NCBI RefSeq assembly: GCF_013410655.1
Contig: NZ_JACCFP010000001.1
Span: 3,309,501-3,373,500, forward strand
Direction: 5' to 3'
DNA: 64,000 nucleotides
Source of the DNA: Nocardioides thalensis
GTDB taxonomy: Bacteria; Actinomycetota; Actinomycetes; Propionibacteriales; Nocardioidaceae
Positions 44,115-54,179 of the stretch are shown piece by piece. Positions within the stretch are counted from its first letter, which is position 1. Every line of letters starts with the position of its first letter. The translations under genes and the position numbers were made by a program. The notes below the pieces were generated by a model, which ran no database searches, had not been told where the DNA came from, and worked only from the letters and a program-made list of their open reading frames with translations.

Positions 44115-45314
44115 TTATCGAGCGGTGACCAGGGACCGTACGGCGGCGCCGGCCAGCACGCGGGCTCCGACCCCGATCGCCTGCTCGTCGACGCGCAGGT
44201 CGCCCTGGTGCAGGTCGTACGTCGCTCCGCCGGGAGTGCGGGTGCCGAGCCGGAACATGGCGGCCGGGACCTGGTCGGCGTACCACCCGAAGTCCTCGCC
44301 CCCGAGGCTCTGCGGAACCTCGACGCAGCGGTGGGCGCCGAGGAGCTCGCCGGCCACGGCGGCGAGGTCGGCGATGGCTCCCTGCTCGTTGACCACCGGG
44401 GGCACGCCCTGGAGGTAGTCGACCGAGGCGGTCACGCCGTAGGGCCGCACGATGTCGATCACGGCCTCGCGCACGACGGGCTCGCAGCCCGCCCAGGCGT
44501 CGGCGTCGAGGATCCGCACGGTGCCGGCGACGATCCCCTGGTCGGGGATCACGTTGGGCGCCGACCCGGCGCGCATCAGCCCCCAGACCACGCTGACCCC
44601 CGCGCGCGGGTCCATCCGGCGGCTCAAGACAGCGGGGAGCTCGCTGGTGACCTTCGCCAGCGCGAACGTGAGGTCGCCGGTGAGGTGCGGGCGGGAGGTG
44701 TGGCCGCCGGTGCCCTCGAGCCGGACCTCGATCCGGTCGGCGGCGCTCGTGATGGGACCGGTCCGTACGCCGATGCGGCCCACGTCGACGGCGGGCTCGC
44801 AGTGCAGGGCGTAGACCCGGGTGAGGCCCTCGAGCGCGCCCTGCGCGATCAGGTGCTGCGCTCCCCCGGGCATGACCTCCTCGGCGGGCTGGAACAGCAG
44901 GCGCACCCTGCCCTCGAGCGCTCCCCGCTCGTGCAGCTCGGCGAGGGCGTAGCCGGCGCCGACGAGCGCCGTGGTGTGGACGTCGTGGCCGCACGCGTGG
45001 GCGACGCCCGGCACCCGGCTCGACCAGGGGTCGTCGGTCAGGTCGTGGACCGGCAGCGCGTCGAGGTCGGCGCGGAGGCCGACGACCCGGTCACCGTCGC
45101 CGATCTCGGCGATCGCCCCGCTCCGGGGCGCGGGGGTCACCTGCCAGCCGGCGTGGGACAGGAGCTCGATGACGCGGTCGGTCGTGCGCTGCTCCTGCCA
45201 GGACAGCTCGGGGTGGCGGTGCAGGTCGCGCCGCAGCTCCACCAGGTCGTCCTCGTGCTTGTGGACGACGTCGGTCACGACGTCGAGCGAGGCGGAGAAA
45301 TCGGCGGAGGGCAT
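44115..45314 (-). CDS. M20-family amidohydrolase (AmiA/B-like)
   Basis: A 399-residue metallohydrolase of the M20D group, which hydrolyses N-acyl amino acids or amide conjugates. LRADLDALPV, HACGHDVH and FQPAEE hold the two-metal ligands, and LGGEDFGWY the late conserved Glu/Asp. GTGGHTSRPH, of the dimerisation domain, carries the His that reaches the partner active site. It lies 109 bp upstream of the BMP gene on the same strand. In M. tuberculosis two such genes (amiA1/amiB1) also lie beside the nucleoside genes, as I recall. The natural substrate is unknown. Confidence 0.9.
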   Translation of the reverse strand: MPSADFSASLDVVTDVVHKHEDDLVELRRDLHRHPELSWQEQRTTDRVIELLSHAGWQVTPAPRSGAIAEIGDGDRVVGLRADLDALPVHDLTDDPWSSRVPGVAHACGHDVHTTALVGAGYALAELHERGALEGRVRLLFQPAEEVMPGGAQHLIAQGALEGLTRVYALHCEPAVDVGRIGVRTGPITSAADRIEVRLEGTGGHTSRPHLTGDLTFALAKVTSELPAVLSRRMDPRAGVSVVWGLMRAGSAPNVIPDQGIVAGTVRILDADAWAGCEPVVREAVIDIVRPYGVTASVDYLQGVPPVVNEQGAIADLAAVAGELLGAHRCVEVPQSLGGEDFGWYADQVPAAMFRLGTRTPGGATYDLHQGDLRVDEQAIGVGARVLAGAAVRSLVTAR

Positions 45315-45358
45315 CGAAGCGATGCTACGCCCCGATGCCCTCCGTCCCTGCTTCGCGG

Positions 45359-46435
45359 TCAGCGCAGGTAGCTGACCACCTTGCCTCCGGGCTTCTGACC
45401 CGGCTCGAGGCCGGCGAGCACATTGATCGTGGCGTAGAGCTTCTTGCCCTTCACCTCGACGGCCGACGGCAGCGGGGCGCCCGCGAACGTCGACCGGCTG
45501 CCGTTGGGCGCGATCTTGGTGATCTCTCCGGCGAACAGCTGGGAGACGTAGACGGTGCCGTTCGGCAGCACCGCGAGGCCGGCCGCGGCGACCAGGCCGC
45601 TCGCGAGCTCGGTGGTCTCACCCGACTCCGGGTCGACCGTCGCGACGTAGCCCTTGCCCGGGATCTCGCCACCGGGGAGTCCGGACACGTAGAGCATGCC
45701 CTCGGGGCCGGCCTCGACGTCGGTCGGGACGCCCTCGAAGTTGTAGGTCTCGCCGATGCAGACCTCCGGGATGCCGTACTGGGTCGCCAGCTCCTCGGTG
45801 ATCTCGACGGGCACGGCCGGGAGCACGGCGGCGGTGGTGATCTTGCCGCCCTTGACCGCGAGGATCGCGTTGGCGGCGGCGTCGGCGACGTACACGGTGC
45901 CGTTGACCACGGCGGTGCCGTACGGGTGCGCCTCGACGATGCCGGTGTACTGCGCCGGCGGCGCCTCGTCGCCCGTGGGCCAAGCCTCCAGGCACTCCGC
46001 GGCCGGGTCGACCAGGCCGTAGCTCACCTCGGCGTCGGGGTTGTTCTCCTTCTCGTAGGCGCCCAGGGCCGCGACCTTGGTGACCTTGCCCTTGGCGAGC
46101 TTCATCAGGTTGAAGCCGGAGACGAAGTAGACCGTCTTGCCGACCGTCGAGATCGCGCCGACCTCCTTGCCGCCCTTCGACTGGTAGACGACCTTGGCCG
46201 GCTTGCCGGGGGCCTTGCGATAGAGCTGCCCGGCGAAGTTCGCGCTGTAGTAGACGACGTTGTCATCGTTGACGGCGACGCTCAGAGGCGACACCAGACC
46301 CTTGTCGATGACGGTCGGCTGGGCCGGGGCAGCGGCGCTGCTGGCGCTGAGGGTGCTGACCGACAGCGCGAGCGCGGAGACGGCAGCCACGACGGCGGCC
46401 GGTCGGCGGAGCCGACGGAAGGGGCGGTTGGACAC
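45359..46435 (-). CDS. ScyD/ScyE-family secreted protein
   Basis: A 358-residue exported protein. The signal peptide (basic NRPFRRLRRP, hydrophobic stretch, ASSAAA cleavage near residue 36) is followed by NHL/beta-propeller-like repeats such as SPLSVAVNDDNVVYYSANF and GTVYVADAAANAILAV. The mix matches the ScyD/ScyE family named for cyanobacterial scytonemin genes but widespread in actinobacteria, where no scytonemin is made. The GTG at 46435 follows GGAGG. No other member of a pathway is adjacent, so the role is unknown. Confidence 0.85.
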   Translation of the reverse strand: MSNRPFRRLRRPAAVVAAVSALALSVSTLSASSAAAPAQPTVIDKGLVSPLSVAVNDDNVVYYSANFAGQLYRKAPGKPAKVVYQSKGGKEVGAISTVGKTVYFVSGFNLMKLAKGKVTKVAALGAYEKENNPDAEVSYGLVDPAAECLEAWPTGDEAPPAQYTGIVEAHPYGTAVVNGTVYVADAAANAILAVKGGKITTAAVLPAVPVEITEELATQYGIPEVCIGETYNFEGVPTDVEAGPEGMLYVSGLPGGEIPGKGYVATVDPESGETTELASGLVAAAGLAVLPNGTVYVSQLFAGEITKIAPNGSRSTFAGAPLPSAVEVKGKKLYATINVLAGLEPGQKPGGKVVSYLR

Positions 46436-46646
46436 TGGTTCCTCCGGTAGGGGTTCTGCCCGAGAGCTGATCTCTGTGCATCGTGTCGCCGCGTGCCGAC
46501 CGGGTGCATGCATGGCAGCGCCCGCACGGCACGGGGATAACCCACCCGAGAATGCGCTGACTTTACGTTCGATGCATCGGTCTCGCGGCGGATTCCCCTC
46601 ATCCGCAGGAATGACTTGGGCGCCCGGCTGCCGGCGGAGACCCTCG
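46436..46646. other. Intergenic region without recognisable gene
   Basis: These 211 bp upstream of the ScyD/E-like gene and downstream of meaB hold a GTGCCG...CGGCAC inverted repeat and a GCGGAT-ttcccctc-ATCCGC-type hairpin near 46588, which may end the mut transcript. Nothing else is supported. Confidence 0.3.
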
Positions 46647-47642
46647 TTACCTCTGCACGTCGTCGAACGCGTCGAGGATCCGGTCGGCCGCGAGCGGCGC
46701 CGTCAGCTCCCCGGACAGCACGGCGGCGCGCACCTCCTCGCGCACGGCGCGCACGCCCGGCGAGTGCCGCAGCCGCTGCTCGAGCTCGTCGCGGACCAGC
46801 GCCCAGGTGAATTCGAGCTGCTGCTCGGCGCGCTTGCGGGCGAGGCCGGCGTCGCCGAGGTGGGTGCGGTGGGCGAGCACCTGCTCCCACACGCCGTCGA
46901 CGCCGTCGCCGCTGAGCCCGGACGCGGTCACGACAGGGGTCACCCAGTCCCCCTCCTTCGGGTGGCCGTGCACCAATCGCAGCGCGCCGGCGAGCTCGCG
47001 GGCCGTGGCCCGGGCCTCCTGCAGGCGCGACGGGTCCGCCGGGTCGGCCTTGTTGACCGCGATCACGTCGGCGAGCTCGAGGATGCCCTTCTTGATGCCC
47101 TGCAGCTGGTCACCGGTGCGGGCGAGGGTGAGGAAGAGGAAGGTGTCGACCATGCCGGCCACGGTCACCTCGGACTGGCCGACGCCGACGGTCTCGACGA
47201 GCACGACGTCGAAGCCCCCCGCCTCGAGCACGGCCATCGCCTGCGTGGTCGCCCGTGCGACACCTCCCAGCGTGCCCGCCGAGGGCGACGGACGGATGAA
47301 CGCTTTCGGGTCGGCCGAGAGTCCCGCCATCCGGGTCTTGTCACCGAGGACCGAGCCGCCGGTGCGCACCGACGACGGATCGACGGCGAGCACGCCCACC
47401 TTGTGGCCGGCTGCGGTCAGCCGGGTGCCGAGGGACTCGATGAACGTCGACTTGCCGACCCCGGGCACGCCCGAGATGCCGACCCGGACCGCGTCGCCCT
47501 TCGGGAGCTCCGCCAGGAGCGCTCGTGCCTGCTCGCGGTGCCGCGGGCTGGTCGATTCGACGAGCGTGATCGCCTGCGAGACCTGGGCCCGGCGACCCGC
47601 GCGGATCCCGTCGAGCAGCGCCTGGGTCCGCTCCTCCAGCAT
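46647..47642 (-). CDS. meaB: Methylmalonyl-CoA mutase-associated GTPase MeaB
   Basis: A 331-residue G3E GTPase that loads and protects the B12 cofactor of methylmalonyl-CoA mutase. The P-loop is SGVPGVGKS at about residues 57-65. Further motifs are VLAVDPSSVRTGGSVLGDKTRM with the Mg2+ Asp, the switch region VETVGVGQSE, and NKAD for guanine. The C-terminal dimerisation helices are present. The ATG overlaps the mutB stop by one base. It completes the mutA-mutB-meaB operon. Confidence 0.95.
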   Translation of the reverse strand: MLEERTQALLDGIRAGRRAQVSQAITLVESTSPRHREQARALLAELPKGDAVRVGISGVPGVGKSTFIESLGTRLTAAGHKVGVLAVDPSSVRTGGSVLGDKTRMAGLSADPKAFIRPSPSAGTLGGVARATTQAMAVLEAGGFDVVLVETVGVGQSEVTVAGMVDTFLFLTLARTGDQLQGIKKGILELADVIAVNKADPADPSRLQEARATARELAGALRLVHGHPKEGDWVTPVVTASGLSGDGVDGVWEQVLAHRTHLGDAGLARKRAEQQLEFTWALVRDELEQRLRHSPGVRAVREEVRAAVLSGELTAPLAADRILDAFDDVQR

Positions 47643-49792
47643 CAGTGCCCGAGCTGGTCGCGCAGCTTCGCCAACAGGTCGAGCGCCGACTCGGCGATGA
47701 CGGTGCCCGGCAGGAACACCGCCGCCGCACCCATCCCGGTCAGCGTCGGCACGTCGTCGGGCGGGATCACGCCGCCGATGACGACCATGATGTCGTCGCG
47801 GCCCTGCTCCGCCAGCGCGCCCTTGAGCGCGGGGAGCAGTGCGAGGTGACCGGCGGCCAGCGACGAGACCCCGACGATGTGGACGTCGGCGTCGATCGCC
47901 TGCTGCGCGACCTCCTCGGGCGTCGAGAACAGCGGGCCCACGTCGACGTCGAAGCCCATGTCGGCGAACGCGGAGACGACGACCTTCTGACCGCGGTCGT
48001 GACCGTCCTGACCCATCTTGGCGACCAGGATGCGGGGACGACGGCCCTCCGCCTCGGCGAACTCGTCGGTCGCCCGGCGCACCTGGTCGAGGAGGGTGTC
48101 GCCGCTCTCCTGGGCCTCGTCGCGGTACACGCCGGAGATCGTACGGATCACGGCCTGGTGACGGCCGTAGACCTTCTCCAGCGCGTCGGAGATCTCGCCC
48201 ACCGTCGCCTTGTTGCGGGCCGCCGCGACGGCGAGCTCGAGCAGGTTGCCCTCGCCGGACTCCGCGGAGCGGGTCAGCGCGTGGAGCGCGGCCTCGACGT
48301 CGTCGCCGTTGCGCTCGGCGCGCAGCCGCTCGAGCTTGGCGACCTGCTGCCGGTAGACCTCGTCGTTGTCGACCTTGAGCACCTCCAGCGGGTCCTCGGC
48401 CGGCAGCCGGAACGTGTTGACGCCGATGACCTTCTGGGCGCCGGAGTCGATGCGCGCCTGGGTGCGGGCCGCGGCCTCCTCGATGCGCATCTTCGGGATG
48501 CCCTGCTCGATCGCGGCCGCCATGCCGCCGGCGGCCTCGGCCTCCTGGATGTGCGCCCAGGCGCGCTCGGCGAGGTCGTGGGTCAGCTTCTCGACGTAGT
48601 AGGAGCCGGCCCAGGGGTCGATGGTGTGCGTCGTGCCGCTCTCCTGCTGCAGGAGCAGCTGGGTGTTGCGGGCGATGCGGGCCGAGAAGTCGGTCGGCAG
48701 CGCGATGGCCTCGTCGAGAGCGTTGGTGTGCAGCGACTGCGTGTGGCCCTGGGTGGCGGCCATGGCCTCGATGCAGGTGCGGCCGACGTTGTTGAAGACG
48801 TCCTGCGCGGTGAGTGACCAGCCGGAGGTCTGCGAGTGGGTGCGCAGCGACAGCGACTTGGGGTTCTGGGGGTCGAACTGGCGCACCAGGCGCGACCACA
48901 GCGCGCGGGCGGCGCGCATCTTGGCGACCTCCATGTAGAAGTTCATGCCGATCGCCCAGAAGAAGCTGAGTCGGGGCGCGAACTGGTCGATGGTCAGGCC
49001 GCTCTCGAGGCCGGCACGGATGTACTCGACGCCGTCGGCCAGCGTGTAGGCGAGCTCGAGGTCGGCGGTCGCCCCGGCCTCCTGCATGTGGTAGCCGGAG
49101 ATCGAGATCGAGTTGAACCGCGGCATCTCGGCCGAGGTGAACGCGAAGATGTCGGAGATGATCCGCATCGAGGGTGCCGGCGGGTAGATGTAGGTGTTGC
49201 GGACCATGAACTCCTTGAGGATGTCGTTCTGGATGGTCCCCGAGAGCTGGGCCGGCTTCACCCCCTGCTCCTCGGCCGCGGCGATGTAGAGGGCGAGCAC
49301 AGGGAGCACCGCGCCGTTCATCGTCATCGAGACGGACATCTGGTCCAGCGGGATGCCGTCGAACAGGGTGCGGGTGTCGTAGATCGAGTCGATCGCCACG
49401 CCCGCCATGCCGACGTCGCCCCGCACCCGCGGGTGGTCGGAGTCGTAGCCGCGGTGGGTCGCGAGGTCGAACGCCACGGAGAGGCCCTTCTGGCCGGCCG
49501 CGAGGTTGCGGCGGTAGAAGGCGTTGGACTCCTCGGCGGTGGAGAAGCCGGCGTACTGCCGGATCGTCCACGGCTGCGTGGTGTACATCGTCGGGTAGGG
49601 GCCGCGCAGGAACGGGCTGAGGCCGGGCCAGGTGTCGAGCGCGTCGAGGCCCTCGAGGTCGGCGGCGTCGTAGGACGGCTTGATCTCGATGCCCTCGGGG
49701 CTGTGCCAGGACTCGAGGTCACCGTGCAGGGGTACGGCGGCTGCCGCGTCGCCCGTCAGCGGCAGACCTGCGAACGACTTCGGGATGCTCAT
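47642..49792 (-). CDS. mutB: Methylmalonyl-CoA mutase, large (catalytic) subunit
   Basis: A 716-residue adenosylcobalamin enzyme that interconverts (R)-methylmalonyl-CoA and succinyl-CoA. The substrate barrel contains [18 protein letters not shown] and [10 protein letters not shown]. The C-terminal B12 domain contains [12 protein letters not shown], whose His (near residue 596) ligates cobalt, then SSLAAGH and GGVIPP. The size and complete cofactor motif make this the catalytic subunit. The start overlaps the mutA stop by 4 bp (ATGA). The pathway is propionate, odd-chain acid or branched amino acid use. Confidence 0.97.
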   Translation of the reverse strand: MSIPKSFAGLPLTGDAAAAVPLHGDLESWHSPEGIEIKPSYDAADLEGLDALDTWPGLSPFLRGPYPTMYTTQPWTIRQYAGFSTAEESNAFYRRNLAAGQKGLSVAFDLATHRGYDSDHPRVRGDVGMAGVAIDSIYDTRTLFDGIPLDQMSVSMTMNGAVLPVLALYIAAAEEQGVKPAQLSGTIQNDILKEFMVRNTYIYPPAPSMRIISDIFAFTSAEMPRFNSISISGYHMQEAGATADLELAYTLADGVEYIRAGLESGLTIDQFAPRLSFFWAIGMNFYMEVAKMRAARALWSRLVRQFDPQNPKSLSLRTHSQTSGWSLTAQDVFNNVGRTCIEAMAATQGHTQSLHTNALDEAIALPTDFSARIARNTQLLLQQESGTTHTIDPWAGSYYVEKLTHDLAERAWAHIQEAEAAGGMAAAIEQGIPKMRIEEAAARTQARIDSGAQKVIGVNTFRLPAEDPLEVLKVDNDEVYRQQVAKLERLRAERNGDDVEAALHALTRSAESGEGNLLELAVAAARNKATVGEISDALEKVYGRHQAVIRTISGVYRDEAQESGDTLLDQVRRATDEFAEAEGRRPRILVAKMGQDGHDRGQKVVVSAFADMGFDVDVGPLFSTPEEVAQQAIDADVHIVGVSSLAAGHLALLPALKGALAEQGRDDIMVVIGGVIPPDDVPTLTGMGAAAVFLPGTVIAESALDLLAKLRDQLGH

Positions 49793-51477
49793 GCCAGCGC
49801 CTCTCGGGTGCGGTTCAGGAAGGCCAGCGCGTCCACGCCCAGGGCGCACGCGTCGTCGGCGTAGTCGGTCGGCTTGCCCGCGATGACCACGCGGGTCGCG
49901 CCGCGCTCGCGGAGCGCGGCCGCGGCCGCCTCGCCCCACTCGGCGTAGGCCTCGTCGGTGCCCGCGAGGCAGACCACCTTCTGGCCGCCGTAGGCCGCGA
50001 CCAGCGCGTCGACGCCGTCGGTGGGACCGGCCGGCTCGACGGCGACACCGCCGGCGGCGAAGAGGTTGCTCGCGAACGTCGCGCGGGCGGTGTGCTGGGC
50101 GATCGTGCCGAGCGTCGCCAGGAACACCGGCTCGGCCGCGGGCGCGTCGCGCAGCGCCTCGAAGGAGGCGCCGTAGCGGCGTACGTCGGTCTCACCGGGC
50201 ACGGGCTCGCGCGTGGGCAGGGTCTCGGCGAGGTTGGGGAACTCGGAGAGCCCGGTGATCGGGCGCTTGCGCTGGGCGATCTCGGCCTCGCGGCGGGCGA
50301 CGGTCTCGGCGATGAGGGCGCCGACGTCCTCGCCGGAGTCCAGCCGGCCGAAGAGCTCCCAGGCGGCGATCGCGACGTCGTCGGTGAGCTTCTCGACCGC
50401 GTACGCGCCGCCCGCGGGGTCGGCGACCTCGTGCACGTGGGACTCGTCCATGAGCAGGTGGGAGACGTTGCGCGCGATCCGGCGGCCGAACGCGTCGGGC
50501 TGGCCGAGCGGGCTGTCGAACGGCAGGACCGTCACTGCGTCCGCTCCCCCGACTCCGGCGGCGAAGGCTGCGACGGTGGTGCGGAGCATGTTCACGTACG
50601 GGTCGTACTTGGTCAGCATCGGGCGGCTGGTCACGACGTGCTGGCGCTGGTCGACGCCGGTGACGCCGGAGAGCTCCAGCACGCGGGCCCACAGCCGGCG
50701 GGCCGCCCGCAGCTTGGCGATCGTCGGGAACTGCTCGTCGGTCGCGGCGAAGCGGAACTCGATGAGCCGCGCGGCGTCGGCGGCGTCCAGGCCGCGCGCG
50801 GTGAGGACGCGGAGCGTCGCGACGGCGTTGAGCAGCGAGACCGCGAGCTCCTGGACGTCGGAGGCGCCCTGGTCGTGGACGGCGGTCCCGTCCACGACGA
50901 CGGCCAGCACCCCCGCCTCCCGGGCGAGGCCGGCGATCGCGGCCAGGTCGTCGCCGGAGGCCGTCGCCGCATCGGCGCCCAGGTTGGTGGCCGGGTGCAG
51001 GTCGACGTACGACGCGTGGTCGAGGAGCGCCTTCGCGGCCGCGACCGGGTCGCCGGTCGGCTCCAGCACGACGGGGGCGAGGTCGAGGAGGACCTTGTCG
51101 AGGACCGCGGGGAGGTCGGTGTCCTCGTCGACGCGCACCCAGAGCGATGTGACACCGCCGTCGAGGTCGACGAGCGCGTGCTCGTTGAGCAGCTTGGCGT
51201 CGGACCCGGCGAGGTGGGCGCGGATGTCCCACGCGCCGGCGCGGGTCGGGCGACCGGCCGTCTGCAGGCCGTCGAGCAGATCGGGGGTTCCGAGCGGCGT
51301 CACCGCGATGCCGTCGAGGGTGCGGCGGGTGAGCTTGTCCCAGGCCGTGGCGTCGGGGTCCTCGTCCGTCAGCCGGCGGCTCTTGCGGAGCACTGCGGCC
51401 GCCGCTGCCTCCCACTCCTCGCGGGTGTGGCGGTCAGCCTCGTCGGCCAGGGCGAGCGTCCCTGCGTCGTCGGTCAT
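49789..51477 (-). CDS. mutA: Methylmalonyl-CoA mutase, small subunit
   Basis: A 562-residue partner of MutB. It has the same barrel/B12-like architecture, but the cobalt-binding DGHDRG motif is absent, as expected for a non-catalytic subunit. Recognisable parts are [20 protein letters not shown] and [25 protein letters not shown] sequence. The ATG at 51477 is preceded by TAGGAT (complement of 51486-51491), ending eight bases before it, so the leader is one or two bases at most. It is the first gene of the operon. An unrelated LysE gene is upstream. Confidence 0.93.
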   Translation of the reverse strand: MTDDAGTLALADEADRHTREEWEAAAAAVLRKSRRLTDEDPDATAWDKLTRRTLDGIAVTPLGTPDLLDGLQTAGRPTRAGAWDIRAHLAGSDAKLLNEHALVDLDGGVTSLWVRVDEDTDLPAVLDKVLLDLAPVVLEPTGDPVAAAKALLDHASYVDLHPATNLGADAATASGDDLAAIAGLAREAGVLAVVVDGTAVHDQGASDVQELAVSLLNAVATLRVLTARGLDAADAARLIEFRFAATDEQFPTIAKLRAARRLWARVLELSGVTGVDQRQHVVTSRPMLTKYDPYVNMLRTTVAAFAAGVGGADAVTVLPFDSPLGQPDAFGRRIARNVSHLLMDESHVHEVADPAGGAYAVEKLTDDVAIAAWELFGRLDSGEDVGALIAETVARREAEIAQRKRPITGLSEFPNLAETLPTREPVPGETDVRRYGASFEALRDAPAAEPVFLATLGTIAQHTARATFASNLFAAGGVAVEPAGPTDGVDALVAAYGGQKVVCLAGTDEAYAEWGEAAAAALRERGATRVVIAGKPTDYADDACALGVDALAFLNRTREALA

Positions 51478-51545
51478 AAGCGGCAATCCTATGGCCGCTC
51501 ACGGGGCTGTCCGGCGTGGCATCCGTCACTCCCCCGTGCCCCGGA

Positions 51546-52175
51546 TCAGCGCTGCGTGAGCGCCACTCGTACGCCGAGAGCGACCAGGACCGTGCCGGCG
51601 ATCGCGTCCAGGCGGCGCCTCACCTTCGACCGGCGGAAGAACGCGCCGGCGCGGCCCACGCCGTACGCCAGGGCCAGGTAGAAGAGCGTCTCGATGGCGA
51701 CCTGGACCAGCGCCAGCCCGGCGGTGGTCAGGAACAGGGGTCGCCCCTCGGGCACGAACTGCGGGTAGAACGCGATCATGAAGATCGCCGCCTTCGGGTT
51801 GGCGAGCTGCACGACCGCTCCCTCACCGAACCGCGCCCACCAGCCGCGCACCACCGGCGTCGCGTCGCCCTCGCCGTGCCCGCCGCGCCAGGCGGAGCGC
51901 CACGCCCGCACCCCGAGGTAGACGAGCACCGCGGCGCCGACGACCTTGAGCACGATGAACGCGGTGGTCGACACGGCCACCAGGGCGGCGAACCCCGCGG
52001 CGGCCGCGAGCGCCCAGACGTAGAGCCCTGCCTCGAGCCCGAGCACCGTCGGTACGGCGCCGCGCCAGCCGCCGACCGCGGCTCGCTGGAAGATCAGCGC
52101 CATCGCCGGCCCGGGCGACGCCGAGATCAGCAGCACGGCGAGCACGAAGGCGGGCATCAGGGCGATCAGGTCCAC
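51546..52175 (-). CDS. LysE-family exporter
   Basis: A 209-residue membrane protein of the LysE/RhtB translocator family. The opening LLISASPGPAMALIFQRA carries the family signature, and NPKAAIFMIAFYPQF is the conserved second block. About six transmembrane helices are visible. Such proteins export amino acids or related small molecules; the substrate cannot be predicted. The GTG at 52175 is chosen because GAGGAT on the minus strand ends six bases before it. It is divergent from the GH114-like gene. Confidence 0.9.
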   Translation of the reverse strand: MDLIALMPAFVLAVLLISASPGPAMALIFQRAAVGGWRGAVPTVLGLEAGLYVWALAAAAGFAALVAVSTTAFIVLKVVGAAVLVYLGVRAWRSAWRGGHGEGDATPVVRGWWARFGEGAVVQLANPKAAIFMIAFYPQFVPEGRPLFLTTAGLALVQVAIETLFYLALAYGVGRAGAFFRRSKVRRRLDAIAGTVLVALGVRVALTQR

Positions 52176-52181
52176 GCGCCC

Positions 52182-52202
52182 ATCCTCGCACCGAATTAGC
52201 AT
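52182..52202. promoter_or_regulatory. Divergent -10 boxes of two leaderless genes
   Basis: GAGGAT (complement of 52182-52187) serves the LysE gene, and TAGCAT (52197-52202) serves the GH114-like gene. Each ends six bases before its GTG start. The two starts are only 33 bp apart, so the core promoters overlap. Confidence 0.55.
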
Positions 52203-52208
52203 GACCGG

Positions 52209-52973
52209 GTGCGAGGGAGGCTCCTGGTCGCTGCAGCGGCCCTGATCATGGTTCCGACGGTGCCCGCGGCGGCCGCGCCTGACCCGCTGCCGGTCGACAC
52301 CGACATGGACTACCAGCTCGGCGGGCCGTGGGACGGCGTACCGGACGAGGTCGGCATCGTGGTCCGCGACCGGCGGGCGAAGCCGCTCGCCGGCCGGCAC
52401 AACGTCTGCTACGTCAACGGCTTCCAGACCCAGCCCGACGAGAAGCGCTTCTGGCGCAAGCACTGGCGGCTGGTGCTCAAGAAGGACGGTCGACCGGTCA
52501 CCGACGAGGCGTGGGGCGAGTGGCTGCTGGACCTCCGCACTCCGTCGAAGCGGCGCGCCCTGGCGCGCGTCGTCGGCAGGTGGACCGAGCGGTGCGCCGC
52601 GGACGGGTTCGACTCGGTCGAGTACGACAACCTCGACTCGTTCACGCGCAGCCGACAGCTGTTGGAGCGCCGCCACGCGACCGCGTTCGCGCGCCTGCTC
52701 GTGCGGCGTGCCCACCGCGCGGGCCTGCTTGCGGCGCAGAAGAACCTCGCCGGCTTCGACGGCACGACCATCGGGTTCGACTTCGCGATCGCCGAGGAGT
52801 GCGGCCAGTGGCGCGAGTGCGGGCGGTACGCCGCGTCGTACGGCGACCAGGTGCTGGCGGTGGAGTACCGCAACCGCGCCTTCCGCCGCACGTGCAAGCG
52901 GTACGGCGACCAGTGGCCGGTCGTGCGCCGCGACCGCAACCTGACGCCGAAGGGCGTGCACCGCTGGTGCTGA
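52209..52973 (+). CDS. Secreted GH114-like (polygalactosaminidase-type) protein
   Basis: A 254-residue exported protein. The signal peptide (RGRLLVAAAALIMVPTVPAAAA) ends near residue 24. The mature part has WQL-like YQLGGPWDG, then VCYVNGFQT and GFDSVEYDNLDSF, in which the acidic residues match the active-site strand ends of TIM-barrel GH114 enzymes. GH114 members hydrolyse alpha-1,4-galactosaminan. Four Cys suggest disulfides outside the cell. The GTG is leaderless. A glycosyltransferase gene follows 84 bp later, so both may act on a surface polymer. Confidence 0.78.
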   Translation: MRGRLLVAAAALIMVPTVPAAAAPDPLPVDTDMDYQLGGPWDGVPDEVGIVVRDRRAKPLAGRHNVCYVNGFQTQPDEKRFWRKHWRLVLKKDGRPVTDEAWGEWLLDLRTPSKRRALARVVGRWTERCAADGFDSVEYDNLDSFTRSRQLLERRHATAFARLLVRRAHRAGLLAAQKNLAGFDGTTIGFDFAIAEECGQWRECGRYAASYGDQVLAVEYRNRAFRRTCKRYGDQWPVVRRDRNLTPKGVHRWC

Positions 52974-53057
52974 TCACCCGGGTGTGACAACCGCCGGTTC
53001 ACCTGACATCCACCCGCACATCCCCGACCCGCAAGGTGCGCCGATCACGGTGGCCCC

Positions 53058-54110
53058 ATGAGGATCGCCCTGGTCACCGAGACCTTCTACCCGGCCGTCG
53101 ACAGCACGACGACGACGCTCAAGGCCACCGCCGACCGGCTGGTCGACGCCGGCCACACGGTGCGGATCATCGCGCCGGGCCCGGGCCTCACCAGCTATCG
53201 CGGCTGCGACGTGGTGCGGGTGCGCCCGCTGGAGCCGACCGGCACCCAGGTGCGGTCGGCGATCGACTCGTTCGAGCCCGACGTGATCCAGGCGGCGTCG
53301 CCGCGGTTCGTCGGCCGCAAGGCCCTCAAGCACGCCGCTCGCACCGGTGTGCCCACCGTGGTCGTCGAGCAGTCGCCGGTGTTCGACCTCGCCGCGGACT
53401 ACTGGCGCGCCAAGGTCGCCGGTCGCGCCACCACGCTCCTGGTCACCTCGAGCTGGATGGTCGACCGGGCCGCCGAGCTCGGCGTCGAGGCGACGCTGTG
53501 GGAGCCGGGCGTCGACCCGCTGGCGTTCAACCCCGGCCTCCGCGACCAGTGGCTGCACGACTCGTGGTCGAAGGCGAAGTCGAAGGACGGCGCCCGCGTC
53601 GTCGTCGGCTACGTCGGCGGCCTCCGCAAGAGGAACGGCGTGCGGCGCCTCGCCGAGCTCGCCGACGTGCGCGGCATCCGCCTCGTCGTGATCGGCGACG
53701 GCCCCGAGCGCGAGTGGCTGCAGAAGCGGCTCCCCGACGCGCGCTTCACCGGCCCGCTCCAGACCGGCGACCTCACCGTCGCGGTGCCCACCCTCGACCT
53801 GCTGGTCCACCCCGGCGAGCACGAGACCGACTGCCACGCACTGCGCGAGGCCGCCGCGGCCGGCGTACCGGTCGTCGCGCCGCGGGCCGGCGGGGCGCCC
53901 GACGTCGTACGCCACCTCGAGACGGGCCTGCTGTACGACGCCGCCGACCGGCGCGACCTGCGGCGGGCCGTCGAGGCCGTCGTCGCCGACAGGCACCGCC
54001 GGCTGATGGGCGCGCAGGCCCGCGAGCTGATCGCCGCCCGCACGTGGCACGACGCCGTGGACGAGCTCGTCCGCGAGCACTACCCCACGTTCCACCCGCT
54101 CGCTGCGTGA
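53058..54110 (+). CDS. GT4-family glycosyltransferase (MgtA-like)
   Basis: A 350-residue retaining glycosyltransferase of family 4. RIALVTETFYPAVDSTTTTL, with the GxN-like donor loop region, opens the first Rossmann fold. VVGYVGGLRKRNGVRRLAEL and the EHETDCHALREAAAAGVPVV block (the EX7E-type Glu pair) are in the second. The similarity is greatest to actinobacterial mannosyltransferases such as MgtA, but sugar and acceptor remain open. ATG 53058 is preceded by CACGGT six bases upstream, a weak -10 candidate. A perfect palindrome follows the stop. Confidence 0.85.
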   Translation: MRIALVTETFYPAVDSTTTTLKATADRLVDAGHTVRIIAPGPGLTSYRGCDVVRVRPLEPTGTQVRSAIDSFEPDVIQAASPRFVGRKALKHAARTGVPTVVVEQSPVFDLAADYWRAKVAGRATTLLVTSSWMVDRAAELGVEATLWEPGVDPLAFNPGLRDQWLHDSWSKAKSKDGARVVVGYVGGLRKRNGVRRLAELADVRGIRLVVIGDGPEREWLQKRLPDARFTGPLQTGDLTVAVPTLDLLVHPGEHETDCHALREAAAAGVPVVAPRAGGAPDVVRHLETGLLYDAADRRDLRRAVEAVVADRHRRLMGAQARELIAARTWHDAVDELVREHYPTFHPLAA

Positions 54111-54152
54111 GAGCCGAGTCGGCGCGTGATCACGCGCCGACTCGACGCTCTC
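54109..54152. terminator. Long palindrome between convergent genes
   Basis: A perfect 28-bp palindrome occupies 54116-54143 (starting GAGTCGGCGCGTGA), with a further outer arm pair TGAGAGC/GCTCTCA. It starts at the stop codon of the glycosyltransferase gene and faces the end of an sdhB gene. In RNA it would form a very stable stem with a minimal loop, so it is probably a bidirectional terminator. Confidence 0.7.
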
Positions 54153-54179
54153 AGCGCGTGAAGATGTGACGACTCGGCG

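Noticed and set aside
46647..49571. A 974-codon minus-strand frame ending in MeaB
   Set aside because: The upstream two thirds are an out-of-frame reading of mutB; only the last 331 codons are MeaB.
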